A stretch of DNA of 64,000 nt from Solenopsis invicta. Lineage: Eukaryota; Arthropoda; Insecta; Hymenoptera; Formicidae. Shown piece by piece: positions 1-13,506 of this stretch. The notes beneath the pieces are model-generated. The model was not told the DNA's origin. It saw only the letters and a program-made list of their open reading frames with translations, and did not search any database. The DNA lies in contig NC_052667.1 of the NCBI RefSeq assembly GCF_016802725.1, forward strand, positions 24,326,346 through 24,390,345, given 5' to 3'. Every line of letters starts with the position of its first letter. Position 1 is the first letter of the stretch. Made by a program: the position numbers and the translations under genes.

Positions 1-81
1 AGAATTCGATACTATAAATTTAACAGTGTTAAGTTAACTCATTAATTAATAATTTTGCGGGGTCGTGTCTGAATTCTGCTA

Positions 82-241
82 TTACTGCTTAGACTACCAG
101 TTTTGGGGCCGAATTTCTTAGACGCTCTTTTCGTATTATGTTGTAAAAACATTAATTATTGCAAAATGCGAAATAGTATTAGAAAAACTCCTATACCATC
201 TGATAGAAAAACACTTTCTGGTACTTGTATTTTTAAAGTAT
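82..241 (+). repeat. Dispersed repeat with conserved frame, copy 1
   Basis: About 160 bases matching 9391-9553 (gctattactg, ttttggggcc, aaacattaattatt, ataccatctgata, aaaaacactttctggtact). Both copies can be read in one frame as GPNF, then NINY and PSDRKTLSGTC or PSDKKTLSGTC, hinting at a decayed coding element. No known family recognised. Confidence 0.55.
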
Positions 242-3200
242 CTAATGTTCGTATTAACGAACTAAATGTGCATTTAGTAAATGATAAATTAAATTTAACA
301 CCTTTAACTTGTTTCACTTAATTGTTTTACTTTAAATTGGCATATTAAGTGGGAGCAATGGCGATCTATAAGAATGATTAAAAATAATTAAAATTTGGTG
401 GAATTTGACACTATACGAATTTAACAGTGAAATTTGCGTGGAATTCACGCCAAACTTCGGATCACGAGGGCACGTATTAACTGTGTAAACGTATGTATCT
501 CGTGTATACATCTCGTATATACACAATGGTAGTATACTCTGCCGTGTTTGGGATTAACAGGGAAGAGGACGTCGGATGTGTTTCCTCCTTTGACGAACAG
601 GCCGATTTCCAAGGTGACGAAGCTCTCGCGGTAGCAACTGTTAGTCACGTCGACGATTACACATATCGCTCGTAATTTCCTTCCGTTGTACGGCGGACGA
701 AACGCACGATTCGGGACGGATGACAGCGACTTTGATAGCCGATTGATAGCTGCAGGGCTCTATCGTCTCTCCTCCTACGATCACGCAGCGCTCGCGCGAT
801 CTCAATGAATCCCATTCCGCATTTAACAAAATCGATCGTCGTCTATTTTAGCTTTTCACCCTTTGCTGCTGGGCTCCCATCTCCCTCCGCTCACGCGGAA
901 AATGCGATCTCCGTTGAAATAATAATTATTTAACAATGACGTCATTATGCTCGTCGAGACGCCACGTTCCCAGAATGAATTGTCGCGCGCGCGCGCGGCT
1001 ACTGAATGAAAAACCGATAAAATCTTATTCGATGGACTTGCTTTTACGTAAGAGCGGCAGCGCCAGGTATCGGGACAAGAGGGCTAACGGCGAGCTCTTT
1101 GCGTAGTGAGATTCGCAATTTGCATATGTCCGCGATTAAAATAACCGCGTGATATAATCCTTCGATGGACCGCCAGTGAATCCCCTTGCGACTGCCGACC
1201 AACGGCATTCGTAATTATATGATTCACAAGCACGCGAGAGTCTAATAATCCTAATAGATGTTAAAATATAATTGCGTTTAAATAACTCAAAATTATCTAA
1301 ATAAAGATAAGTTATACATGTAAAGTAAACGTATCTTAGACAAGATAGAGGTGATTTAATTTTTAATTTATCCAGGTGAAAGATAAAATTACGTATCACT
1401 GTTGATTGAAACAATTCAAGACACAGAAATAATATATTTATAAATCAAGATGAGTATCCTGCTTGTTATTTTAAATAAAAACTAATCGATTTGTCAAGGT
1501 AGGTCAAGAATGAGCAACAAGTTAACGAATGTTAGTTAGAAATATTTAATCTGTAGCTATGATATAACAAATAGTATAACGAAACAAGTTTCATCTTTGC
1601 TTAGTTTTCTTTAGTCTCGAAAACATAATAAAATTCAATTGTTATGGATGATAAAAATTAAACGCAGAAAACGTAAAGCAATACACAGAAACAGATCGGA
1701 TTGACATACATATTTATATTATTAAATCTTAGATATTTCTAAATAATATATTTCTAAATCTTTACTTCTGACAAACAAGGATTCTTCAAATATTTTAATC
1801 TGACAGAGAATGTTTTTCTTTTGATTTGGATCAAATTCAGATCAAAGTTGAAGAATATAGAAGAAATATATAATTTACTTTATAATATGATTGACAAAGT
1901 TTCTTATAAAAGTTCTCGAACTTATAGTTTTGAAGCAATTTTTATATTGCATTACTGTGCAATCTATTGTTAACTCTTGAAAAATTCTTCTGTTAGGAAA
2001 TTGTACCTTCAAAGTTAAAACAAATAATAATATACTTTTCATTATTGTTCACATTAATTTAGATAATTCGAAAAATCCTTTTCTTTTTAAAGAGCACTTT
2101 TATCTAAGATAAAGGACATAAGGTACATTATAATAATATAAATAAAGATAAAGTAAAGCCATTTCTTTAAATAGATAATTACTTAGATAATTTTAAATAA
2201 TGATAACGACAAATATACACTAAATATAATACGTTAGAAATAATGCAACGCAACCAAGTATAATATCGAAGCGCTATCGGAATTATAATTTGGAATTTGA
2301 CGAATACTGCAGCGTGACGGCGATATTAAAATATGACTTGCATATATAAATTGTCACTTGATATTTTTAGATCAAACGATAAGATATGTTTCTACATCTT
2401 TTCCGGCTAATGATAAAAAGCAATATATAACGTCCTTTTTTGTATTTACGTCTCATGTCTCTTTTCCTCGCAATCTCATATTTCAGAGATTTATATTTCC
2501 TTTACACATTCGCGTGTTTTTCTTGGACACGGATTTTTTTTTAGTCAAACTGTCGATATTATCTTGATGTGTTGCATCGGCAAGAAATCTCAAGACGATA
2601 ATAGACGGAGTCCCGCGAATAGAACATGTCGTCGGTACCTTTATTCTGACCTGATAAGTCGTGAAACCCTCCGAGTTCCATTTAATTATCGATCTCGCTG
2701 ACGCGTAGTTGCACGAAATGCTTTATGGATTTACGGGGTGTGCCAAAAAGGTATAGTTCCAATTCGTGGCTATGGAAAAGTCTCACGCCGGATATTCCCG
2801 TACGCTCGTGCGCGCACTTTGCAATAAAGTAAATTTTTCAGAGAGATTTCAGATTATCACGCTTTCTTTTTCCTTATACTCCACGCGATGGTGTGGGCGT
2901 AACGATAGCCGGCCTTTATTTCAACTTATGAATCTGTCCTAATTTAAACGAATGCTCTAGAATTCTTCACGCCGAGTATCGACTCCCTCTTCTGCTCATT
3001 CGTCACCTCTCGTTAACATCTTCAGATATAACGTATATGTACGCGAATAGAATAATATTTACTATCCATCGAGTCCTTGTGATTTGCCAGGATAGAGCTT
3101 CACTTCTCGATTCAAGTCAAATCTGTTGTTATTGTGAGATATGTAGACTGTGGCGAAACTTTGTAATTCAAATTACAACGTGACTCGAGAATGTACGGAT

Positions 3201-3636
3201 GAGAATGTAAGAAATCTTGCGGTAAAATTCTTGAAACTTCTTTTATTATTTTAGAGAAATACTAGCAATTTTACGATAATGATATGTTTTATATAAAATA
3301 ATTTATTTATTTAGCTGAGCTTATATATCAACAAAAAAAACTTAATTTACAATTTTATCTCAACCGCATCCATCCGTTCCTTGTAATTATTATATATAGT
3401 ATACTGTGATTATTTGACTTATAGCTAAAAGCTAGCACATGTAATTTTCCATACGATTTTTCTTTTTAATTATTTCTATGTTATATAACACAGCCTTTTA
3501 TGTCTATTATTCTCGCTTTCTTTTTGTATTTACTATTACTTATTGTTTCTTATTTCTTGCGCAAAATTTCCCAACATTTTATTTATCCTCTTTGTAATAA
3601 TGAGTTTTACAAAAAAAATATAGATGTATTACATTT

Positions 3637-3702
3637 ATATTGTATTATATTACTGTTATATTATATTATATTACTGCCATATTATATTATATTACTGCTA
3701 AA
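3637..3702. repeat. Short tandem repeat, unit about 22 bp
   Basis: Three diverged units of ttatattatattactg. Confidence 0.8.
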
Positions 3703-4096
3703 TCGATAGTGTTAAATTTCATTTAATTTGAGTTATTTTTAATTATTATTATGAATCGCCCATTGCTGCTCTTACTTAATATGTCATCAATTTAAACTGA
3801 AACGATAAAGTTAACTGTAAAAATGTTAAATTTGGTTCAAATTTAATTTGTTTACTAGTTACATACGTTTTTTTTTTAATACAGACATTAGACATTACTT
3901 ACTTATCAGTAACACTAAATACAGAAACAGATTGATCAGATGATATTGTTCTTCTAACTTTATATTTTGTGTTAAAATAATAAATTTTGACACGCAGAAG
4001 TTAAAAATAACAATAAAATGTTATTTAACTCAAGGAATTGGTTTAAATTTGATTTTTTAATAATATTTAACGGTACATGCTTCTTTATAATTATTA

Positions 4097-4297
4097 CACT
4101 GAGAAAAACAGTTGTTAATTTAACCAAATTTTTTAACTTGATTAAATTTCTTCCATTCAAATATTTATATATTTAATTTAATTATGTAAAATACTTTAAT
4201 TTAAGTATTTATTTCTTTAAATTAAATATATAAATACTTGAAGAAATTTAATCAAGTTGAAAAGTTTAGTCAAGATGATAACTTTTTTCTCAGCTGT
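4097..4297. mobile_element. Palindromic MITE, CACTGAGAAAAA termini
   Basis: The left half (cactgagaaaaa, then aacttgattaaatttctt and atttatatatttaattt) is repeated in inverted orientation in the right half, ending ctcagctgtg. Arms are about 90 bases. A second inverted-repeat stretch follows at about 4385-4535 (tttaaatcaaggaaatg against cattttcttgatttaaa). Confidence 0.6.
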
Positions 4298-6069
4298 GCA
4301 TTATCAGCTGTGACAATTTAATGAATTTTTCTTCTTCTTTTTGTACAAATCTTACATTGAAAATAATTTTTTATGTTTAATTAAATATATTTATTTCCAT
4401 TAAATATATTCATTTTCTTGATTTAAATAAATATTAACTAGTATAAAATAATACATTTTTGAAGTTAGGAAATATTTTTTTAAATCAAGGAAATGATGTT
4501 AAATATATTGATTTAAATATTAATTTGTTTTCAGTGTAGATTGTGTTTAATTATCGCAAAGTGGCAGAAAATTTGTCAAAATGTCGATAATCTCGACTCG
4601 ATAAAAATGTGAAAGATAACATGACGTACAAAGCATCGCGTTGCGCACCTTGCGATTCATGTTGCATAAGCATACTTATTGTAATACATAGTACAATCAC
4701 CGATGACACGACACTGTCTTTTTTTTTTTCATCGTGTCTAGAAATTATCGCGTCACGAATGACGATACACGCTGGGAATTTTCTCGTGAGTTTTCTCCTC
4801 GCCATCAGCATTGAGCTCTGCATTGAGCAATACCGTTTGTAGCGTTCGAGGATTCTCGTAATAAATTTTTGCAACGGGTGCGCATTAGCGACATACGGAG
4901 GGTCGCATAATTAGATGAGGAATCCGTGACTTGCTTGCATATGATCCGAAGAATTAATAAAGAGCCCTTCTCGGGCCTCCTCGAAAGAAAGGCACTCTCG
5001 ATCCCTCGTGCCGCTGATGCGCCGCCAGGGACCGACAGACATACAAAGTCACTACCGGCCGATCAATAGTCTTGCGGAACGGAGACGTTCGCTCGTAACG
5101 TGTCGTAGTCCCGCATGAAAATTGTTCAATAAGCCTAGTTTACGCCAGATTTCCGTTACAAAAGCAAGTCGATGTATAAGTCGCTCTACTCGTTCTCGAG
5201 TGCTGCAAACGTGCGAGAGAACGATATTTCTCGCGATGATAAAATCGTCACGTTACACCATTGAATTCGCCGAAATCGGCGAGCTTTGTCCGCGCTATTG
5301 TTTCGACGTATTGGTTTTTCGCCCTAAGGTACTGAACGCTGAGGAAAGTAACACGAGACGATATTTATGGCGTATACACATTGCGAGCACGGATCCGATA
5401 GAAGTGCTACGTAACGCAAAGCTGCGTAATGGAATGCAGTTTTTATATAAGCGGATTTGGCGCGATTTCGTACCTTACAAAATCTCTCTCTCACGTAGCG
5501 TAAACGTGCTATAACACGCCGGGAAATTCGTAACGCGGTTTTCTCTCGCGACATGTGTTCGCCAGGTAATTAAGCCGCGTCGCGGCCCCATAATCGTTGT
5601 CTTTAACGACTATCGTTTCGAAAGTGTTGTTTACTCTCACCGGTCTCCCCGCGAATCGAATGCGAGGTGATTCGAGGCGGGAACAGCCAATGTCATTCTG
5701 TGGCGTGAAGCTCGAAGAAGGACGAGCATTGCACGCTAAACTGTATAATTGCACGTAACGAACTAACCGCGAGACTCGAACAGCAAATGTAACTCCACAG
5801 CTCGTAAGGACACGTGCTAAGTCCACCGTGGATAGTTTCGTGATGAATCATAAATGTAGGTTATTCTGGCGAGTCAAGAATTCAAGATTGTCGATCCCTT
5901 TTACTTTCAGGCGAATTATTAAATCCCTCCTTCTCTTCGCCTCTTTTCCCAATAGCCGTTTCTCTGTTTCTTAAGACCCAAGTTTCTCTGAGGAATCTTG
6001 TGTCTTAAATTACTACTAGAGAGTTCGAATTTATGAATAATTGAAGGTTTCGTACAAAAACAAGTTGAA

Positions 6070-7140
6070 AAGGTTTTAAAATTTTCAGGAAGCAAACAGC
6101 TACTCATTTTTTAATCGTTTATTGTATAAATATGTTTATACAATATAACCGTTTATTTTATAAATTTTTCACATACATATGATAATTTTTTACGGACATA
6201 ATAGGTATAAAAACAAAGTTGTGGAGTTTGATTAATATTTAGAAAATTTATTTAAAAGAAAAAAATAAAAACCTTTACATTTGTTCGGTTTTTGCGTTCT
6301 AATTATTCTATAATATTTTACATTTATTTTTTTATAACAATAATAGTAAAGGTGTAGAAGGAAATATTCAAAGTATAAAGCAATAATTTTTTATTTACAA
6401 AATTTTATGAATTGTTTTTAATAAAAATTGTTTTATATTTCTCTTTGTACAATTTTTTCCGGATAAATAATAAATATAAGAACAAAGTTTCAAGTTTTAA
6501 TTAATATTTTGTGAGAACTTATTAAAAAAAAAATTAAAAGTCTGAATTTTTATCTGGATTTTGCGAAAATTTTATATTTTTTATGATTACAACTTGATTA
6601 TCAACTTGATATGTTATTGTAATTTTTAATATAATTATTATAATTATGATTATGATATTTATATTATTATAATTATTTATTATAATTAATATTTTGAAAA
6701 CTTATTTAAAAGAAAAAATTAAAAACCTCTAAATTTGTTTGGCTTTTGTGGGAATTTTATATTATCCTTATTTTTTAAAACGAGTTCTCACCAAATATTA
6801 ATTAAAACATAAAACTTTGTTCTTATATTTTACATGTTCTTATAAGAACAAAGTTTTAAGTTTTAATTAATATTTTGTAAAAACTCATAAAAAAATGAAA
6901 AATTTTGTCTGGATTTTACGGAAATTTTATATTTATTATTTATTAATATTATATTTCTCATTTTCTATTCGATTCTTGTTGAAATAAAATTGTTCGTGTG
7001 GCGCTATTGATTGATAATAATTTTGGCGTCATAACTCAGATTTTTCTAAAATGAACTTGTTTATTTTTTGCAGGAAACCTTTCAATTATAAAAGATTATG
7101 TGATGTGTATTAGGGCACACATTTAGATCTATCTTGGATG
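6070..7140. repeat. Dispersed repeat, copy 1
   Basis: Matches 17285-18030 at low identity in the same order: caggaa/cagggaataaa with attgtataaatatg, then aataataataa blocks, aatttt-tcggata, the gatt(g)ataa gene-like tail and a final aaacctttcaa/atccttcaactgtaaa stretch. Very AT-rich, no long ORF. Confidence 0.55.
6782..6886. repeat. 46-bp arm inverted repeat (hairpin)
   Basis: Left arm 6782-6827 and right arm 6841-6886 are complementary at about 41 of 46 positions, around a 13-base loop. The arm sequence (ataagaacaaagtttt) also occurs as a direct copy at about 6478, so the hairpin arose by inverted duplication inside the larger repeat 6070-7140. Confidence 0.7.
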
Positions 7141-9390
7141 TTCGTGTAACTTAAAGTACTCTTGCCCTTTCGAGTTTATAACTATAACACATTATCCATT
7201 GATTTTTCTATGGCTTTCAGAGCCGTACAAAGACTGTTTCTATAAAGTCATTCACTTGGAGGTATCTTGAGATATGATTTTATCTCAAAGAAGCTGCTTC
7301 TTTCGCTCTATTCTCACTTTATTCATTCCGTCTTTCAGTCAACGTTCTCTTCTCCCGAGTGAGGTGTCAGCGCGAGGGCTGATAAGGTGATCGTCATCAT
7401 TACGAAACGTTACGTAAAAATACTCCGCTCTCTCTCTATCTCAGGTAAAAAGGAGTCTTTAGAGTCATTCGCACCTGCCAAGGCCGGCGTTTCTTGCGCT
7501 GCGTGCTGATGGCCTCGATGCGCTCAATCGATGGCACTATTCGCGTCATCATAGCCGCGAATGTAAGACGTGCGTTTAACGATTAGTGAAAACGAATCTT
7601 CAAAGTCATTCACGTCCCTCACGGTCAACGTTCTCTCCGCTGCTGGACAGTGCATGTCAGGGTGCTTTGGGGGGATCAATCGATACTGTCGCATTATTAT
7701 AGCCGACATGTGTCACGTAAAGCTAGAGCTAAAATGTCACGTAAGAAAGAGTGGACCTCCAATGTCGATTCGTTTGACGAATCAATCTGGTTTAATCAAC
7801 TTCTGACGGTTGGCTGCCTCTCCTTTCTCATTTTTCACTTTGCATGACATTGTGTAACATATAATATCATGTAATCACTTTTGCGTATCATGGGAAAAGA
7901 AAATTTAATAAGTAACCTTTAATTATGACATTACGCGCTAGTAGGACGTGAAGAAATTTTCCGAGAACTCCTTTTTAAATATGAAAAAAGATAAAAATAA
8001 TTATTTTCTACTCTGTACTTGCTGCTGTATTTTTCAGCACTAAATGTGCACAGAATCAAATTTTATTAGTTTTTCCAGAGAAGAAGGCGTAATTGGTTTA
8101 AATTACGAAATAAGTGACAGGAGTTCCAGAGTCTCCTCCGTAGTGGAGGATTAAAGTTCTAAATGAAAAGAATGTCAACTGTCAAAAAGTAGTTCAAGTT
8201 GAAAAAGTATGCATGAAAAAGATGTAATTAGTATGCAAAAGACGGAGACAAAGTAAGGAAAAAGAAAATGCATGCAACAGATATAATTTATTTAATCATC
8301 ATTTAGATCGTCTGTGTATGTACGGGGTATTTAGCCCCGTTTTTATTTCAAGCCTCTTATTGTCTCTTAACTCTATCTTGCCATCGCGAATACGGAATAC
8401 GGTATTCTTTATGCATCTGTGATATGTGCGTATGTACACACAGAAAAATACTATCAAGAAAAGCGATTTACTCAATTTACCTTTTTTCCTCTAGTAAGTA
8501 ACGGATATTTTAACTGTTTTTAACGGTTCATAAAGAATGTTTTCTTGTCAATTGTTTGAAAATATACTCATCACAAGCTTTAAAGAAAAATTAATTACAT
8601 CGTGTACTAATACCAAGAATTTACACTCTTTCGAAGAATATTATTATATAAAATTCTTTCCGAGAAAAGTCAGAACAAGCGAATCAAATTTTTATTTTAA
8701 CCTAATTTTTGATTGAAATATTCAGAATTATCAGAATTCAGAATATATTTTGAATAAATTTAATGCTTTATGATTAATTTATGATAGATTTATGAATACA
8801 TAAACTTATTTGAAATATTTGAAATAAGTAATATTTAGAGGAATGTCGCCAATATTGATCTACCTCTTTTAAAACGGCACCCCCGGTATTTTTCGCAAAC
8901 TAAACATTGTACTGTACTAATGATGTTTAAAACATGATCTGCTTAAATAATTAAAGAAATAAAAATTTGTAATTTATACATATATGCTTTGTTCTATATA
9001 AAATCTATTAAAAATGAATTCTTGAAAAGTGTGAATAAAATTTTCACGATTTTCTCTTGCAAATTATCTATAATTTGAACAATAGTGAATACATTATTTA
9101 TAATATTAGATGATTTTACATGTTTGTAGCTTCCTAAAATTTTGTTTATATTTTTCTTTTTTCTTTTTTTCATAATGCGGTTTGAAACATAAAATCGCTG
9201 TGCAGCGTAAAATGGACGGACTACTCCTCCGCGAAAACAGAGAAAAACGAAATCTTTAACCACCATATTGACAAATGTTTCATGAATTTTTTCATATTTT
9301 CTTTAATACCTTAAAGTAGGAAAAATAGTGTCGGATGCGACAGATCCACTAATAAAGCATAAAAAAATCTATAAAATGGAGGGTTTAATT
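7141..9390. other. Gene-free stretch with a repeated GC-rich motif
   Basis: No exon recognised. About 7330-7720 holds two diverged copies of a block (gtcaacgttctct, then tcaatcgat and catagccg); a third lies at 9985-10090. Confidence 0.45.
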
Positions 9391-9553
9391 TTGCTATTAC
9401 TGTTTGGAGTGCCAATTTTGGGGCCCAATTTCTCAAGCACACTTTTCATATTACGTTGCAGAAACATTAATTATTACAAAATACAAAATAATATTATAAA
9501 AACTTCTATACCATCTGATAAAAAAACACTTTCTGGTACTTGTGTTTTTAAAG
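9391..9553 (+). repeat. Dispersed repeat with conserved frame, copy 2
   Basis: Second copy of the 82-241 repeat on the same strand; the conserved translation ends at a similar place. Flanked by unrelated AT-rich DNA. Confidence 0.55.
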
Positions 9554-9644
9554 TTTTATTTTTAGTTGTTTAAGAAATGTTGTCCAAAAACAAAATGGGG
9601 TGCCAATTGGCGACTTTCCTCCACTTAATTTAAGTACACATTTT

Positions 9645-9830
9645 TCTGCGTGTATACAAAGGTTTATTTTAAGTAAATATTACTTGTTTCAAGTAAATAA
9701 TGTATTTTAAAACTATTATCATGAAATTATTCTTTGCAAAGATAATTATTTAAAAGAAAAAAACTAAAAATTGTGTGTAGTCGCTTTTCTCAATACGAGA
9801 TATTCTTTTGCATTTACATATGAATAAAAT
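9645..9830. repeat. Dispersed repeat shared with tetraspanin A intron
   Basis: Shares gtttattttaagtaaatatt, tgtttcaagtaaat, ttatttaaaagaaaaa and gcttttctcaatacgagat-like blocks with 41630-41850, same orientation. Confidence 0.45.
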
Positions 9831-12495
9831 AATATTTATTTTATTTTTATCATGCCGTATTAACACGGGCGATTAAGTTATTTATACCGTCGATATGCAA
9901 TTTAAGTCATTGTCAATTGATTTATAAGCGAAATAATTGAAACTCGGTAAACAAGAATTCGATATCGACTTGAGGATCATCGAGCTGTCACGGTCAATGT
10001 TCTCTCTTGGTTGCACACCGTGTATCAATTGATAGACGCTGTGAACCTCTCGTGTGCATTAATGCACACGAAAGGTCAATCGATAGCGCCTCTATTTTTC
10101 GCTCGGAAAAACAACGGCGCGTCTTTTACGCGAGATGATTCGGCGAATATTGTTTTCTCGGTATACACGCGGCAATATGAAAGGATTCCTTAATAGCGCG
10201 AGCAGTGACCGCGTTTCTGAAATTTCTCTCTTTCCTGTACGCGAATCGTACGAGCGCACACAAGTGAAACAAAAATAAGATTTCGACATGCAGCTAGCTT
10301 CGTCCAGGGAATCGCATTCTTTAATGTTAACAGCGATTTCTTGTTCTACGCGGAATAAATTTTTGAAAGGTCCGAACGGAACCGTCTTTTGCTCTTTCGA
10401 AGTACTATCGATTTTCTTGTGAATGCCAAATCATTTCGACGTGATGTGACCGAGTCCGGATTCTACTCGTCCCAAAATAACAATTAATCCAAAGTGGATG
10501 AGCCTGAAATGTCAATCGAGTTAATTTTGCGCGCATAAAGATCATTCTGTTTCATAAGACGAGAAAAACGTCACTTGTATTATTGACCGACATATTGATC
10601 GTATGAATGCAGAGATTGTCCGCGATATATCGATTGCATTACGCGTAATGCATTCGCTGCCGTTTCGCAATTTACGATCGTCTGTTGAATCAGATTTGCA
10701 ATCGATCGCCTTATCGTACGCTCCACTTATTTGAAATTTATTCGCGCGTGCCTCGCGCGTTATCGTCGCATTTGCATAAAGTACCAGATCGCCACCACTC
10801 GTGCCATCTTCGTCGTTGTTAACTTCGCCATTAGGCGCAATCGCGTGCACTTCTCGATTTTTGATTCAGCAAGAGTCGCGCTATGCGTTTCTTTTTTATC
10901 GTTCTTTCCCCCCCCCCCCCGGAAATGGCCGAACAAGTTAGAACTCGACCGGAGATTTCGCAGCGGACGACGGAAATAAAACGTTGCGAAAACTAAATGC
11001 GGCTTGACCTTGGAATTCCAGAAGTTCCCTTATAAGCGTTTCAGATCTATACAATGTTATAATATTCTAATTTTCTTTCAAATTGATCTTACGTGTTTTA
11101 TTCACGGCTTTTTAAAAAATAACCGGATTGTCGAAGTTTTTTATATCGTTTTTTTTTTAGCGGAAAACTACTTATCGTTAGCTAAAACCTGTTACAGATA
11201 AAACTGAAGTATATAGGATAAATTGTAAGAATGAGATCAGTTTAAAATATTCTTCTCTGTACCGAAAGAAAAGTAGTTAGAATTGCATAAAATAATTATT
11301 GCTAGAAATTTTATGTTATTGATATTATTATTGTATATAATGTTAGTAACAAGGATTGGGTAACATATTTTTTAAACCGTATTAAGTTAAAAATAATAGC
11401 TTATAAATTTAATTTATTTACGTTAACTTACAAAAAACTAACTCAATTAAAAGTTACCTTAGGATTAAATTAACTTAAATTGAAAGTTTATTTTGAAAAA
11501 TATTATTTATATTAAAAATTCATAACTTTTTAAAGTTAGACTCAAAACGATTATGCGTTATATGGATCATCAAAGAAATTTTAATATTTTATTTGTAAAT
11601 CAAGTTTGTTATATGAAATAACAAAGAAATATTGGTTTTTTTTTTTAATGTAGAAATGTATTTCTTTTCTTTTATATAAGTTTTTAATTTAGGAAAAAGG
11701 TTAATAAATTAAAGTTTATGTTTGTTTCAAAAATAATTAAAAGTTAAAAATTAAATCATCATCAATTAAAGTAAAAAATTAGATCATTTAACCAAGTTAA
11801 GTTAAACGTTATTAACTTCCTAACTTTACTATTTAACTTTTAACTTTTCAACTAGTTACTATCCAACTCTGCAATACAGTGTGTCATTTTGACGAAGAAC
11901 GGTTACACCTAATTATTATAAATTATATATAGCTGGTGCCTGACTAATGACTAATTATAATTATTAATTAACCATGGAACTAATGTCATAAATATCAAAT
12001 GCTTTGCTCAATGCAAAATGAAACAATAGATGAAATTCGTAATTATTGCGACAGTTTTTCGGACGCTGTCGCCCTGAGGCCCGCGTTCAGTGCTAATTGC
12101 ACCCGTACGTTTCGTTATATCCTAATGCTGCGTTCTATCGCGTGAAAAAGAAAAGGAAAACGGAAGCTTAGCCGCCGATAATGTGGCATGCGAATATGTA
12201 CCTGCAAGTGTTCCGCGATTATACGTTGGGTGAATTCGAGCATGTCGGAATAGGTGCACCGCGCAGATTGAACTTACATGTAACCAGCGTGTGCACATGA
12301 TGCGCGCGCGAAAGGCCTTTGTGAACCGGAGGCTGTTGATACCGAGAGCGAGGCACGAGAATGAAGCTGGGAGGAGTAAAAAGAAAAGGGAAAGGAGAGA
12401 GAGAAAGAGAGAAATTGAATATACCAGGGACGAGTCGCGACCCCGGGACGTGGCCATGCCAAGCCGAGAGAGAAAGAAAGAGAGAAAAAGAGAAA

Positions 12496-12498
12496 GAA

Positions 12499-12556
<58 letters not shown>
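12496..12556. repeat. (GA)n microsatellite
   Basis: About 30 uninterrupted GA units following a longer purine-rich lead from 12390. The Arg/Glu-rich ORFs over it are composition artefacts. Confidence 0.95.
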
Positions 12557-12558
<2 letters not shown>

Positions 12559-13463
12559 GAAGAGAAGGGCCGGCTACGTTCTTAACTTTGCGTTAGCGCG
12601 GCTGTCTGCGCGACATAAAGTCCATCTTCTTCTGCAGTAAAGGAAAATAGCTAGCGAGAGTCGTCCGCGGGGAATAGCTCGTCGGGCGTATATCAAAATT
12701 TATTCAGAGCTAAAAGTAGTTACAGTGGAAAAGTACTTCTTTCTGCTTCGAGAGACCGTCACGCATTATCGATCCAGCTCCCAGGTTTTGATACATTCAT
12801 GAGAATTATGGTCATTTAATTTTACATATATTTAATATTTTTTTTACCGTAAAGATCCGGATCCGGCTCGGCGGTGCGACATTCAGTGTAGAATTTTAAT
12901 GTTACAGTATTGCGTTAGCTCGTTAGAATTTTAATTGGGTGCATAATTGAAAAGTTACTCATATTTAATAAGATAATATTTTACATTCGGTTGTTATACA
13001 AATACGCGCGCGTTGCATTTTACTTTACTTTTTAATAAAACACATACGACACTTCGACACTCTAATATCACGTTTCCTTCGTCGAAACAGTTTCTGTACA
13101 AAATTAGACTCCAGCTTCGTGGAAAATGTATCCCAGCAGAATTTTAGGTCGGGGGGCGAGTTCTCGAGGTATCTCGCACGTATTTTGACGATCGATGATG
13201 GGGTACCTCAATTTCGATCGGCAGGCTGTGCGGTTTTCTCATTCGATACAAACGCTGCTTTTTGTAGCTCGCAATCGCTCGATGGCGTTGCCAAAACATG
13301 TTATCGCACACGCCCCCGTCCGCATCTGGAGATACACATGCAGTCAGTTAGTCGGTGCACACCCCTTTAGCTCGCCTAGATAGCGATTGTGTTTTTACCA
13401 GCATATGCATTTAACATCCTCTGACGATTGCCAATCGTGCGGTATTATCGGAGGATTTATTAA

Positions 13464-13466
<3 letters not shown>

Positions 13467-13502
<36 letters not shown>
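13467..13502. repeat. (CT)n microsatellite
   Basis: About 17 CT units, the complementary counterpart of the GA run 1 kb upstream. Confidence 0.95.

Positions 13503-13506
<4 letters not shown>

Larger units (their letters stand above)
242..6069. other. Gene-free stretch
   Basis: No exon recognised. GC-richer patches at about 540-1220, 2560-3000 and 4560-5860 alternate with AT-rich DNA. The open stretch 5122-5514 begins with TTG and matches no family I know. Confidence 0.5.

Noticed and set aside
5122..5514. 130-codon open stretch
   Set aside because: Starts at TTG, overlaps other open frames in GC-richer DNA, has no recognisable domain and no splice context.
12291..12585. Two Arg/Glu-rich ORFs
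   Set aside because: Produced by the GA microsatellite, which is open in several frames.
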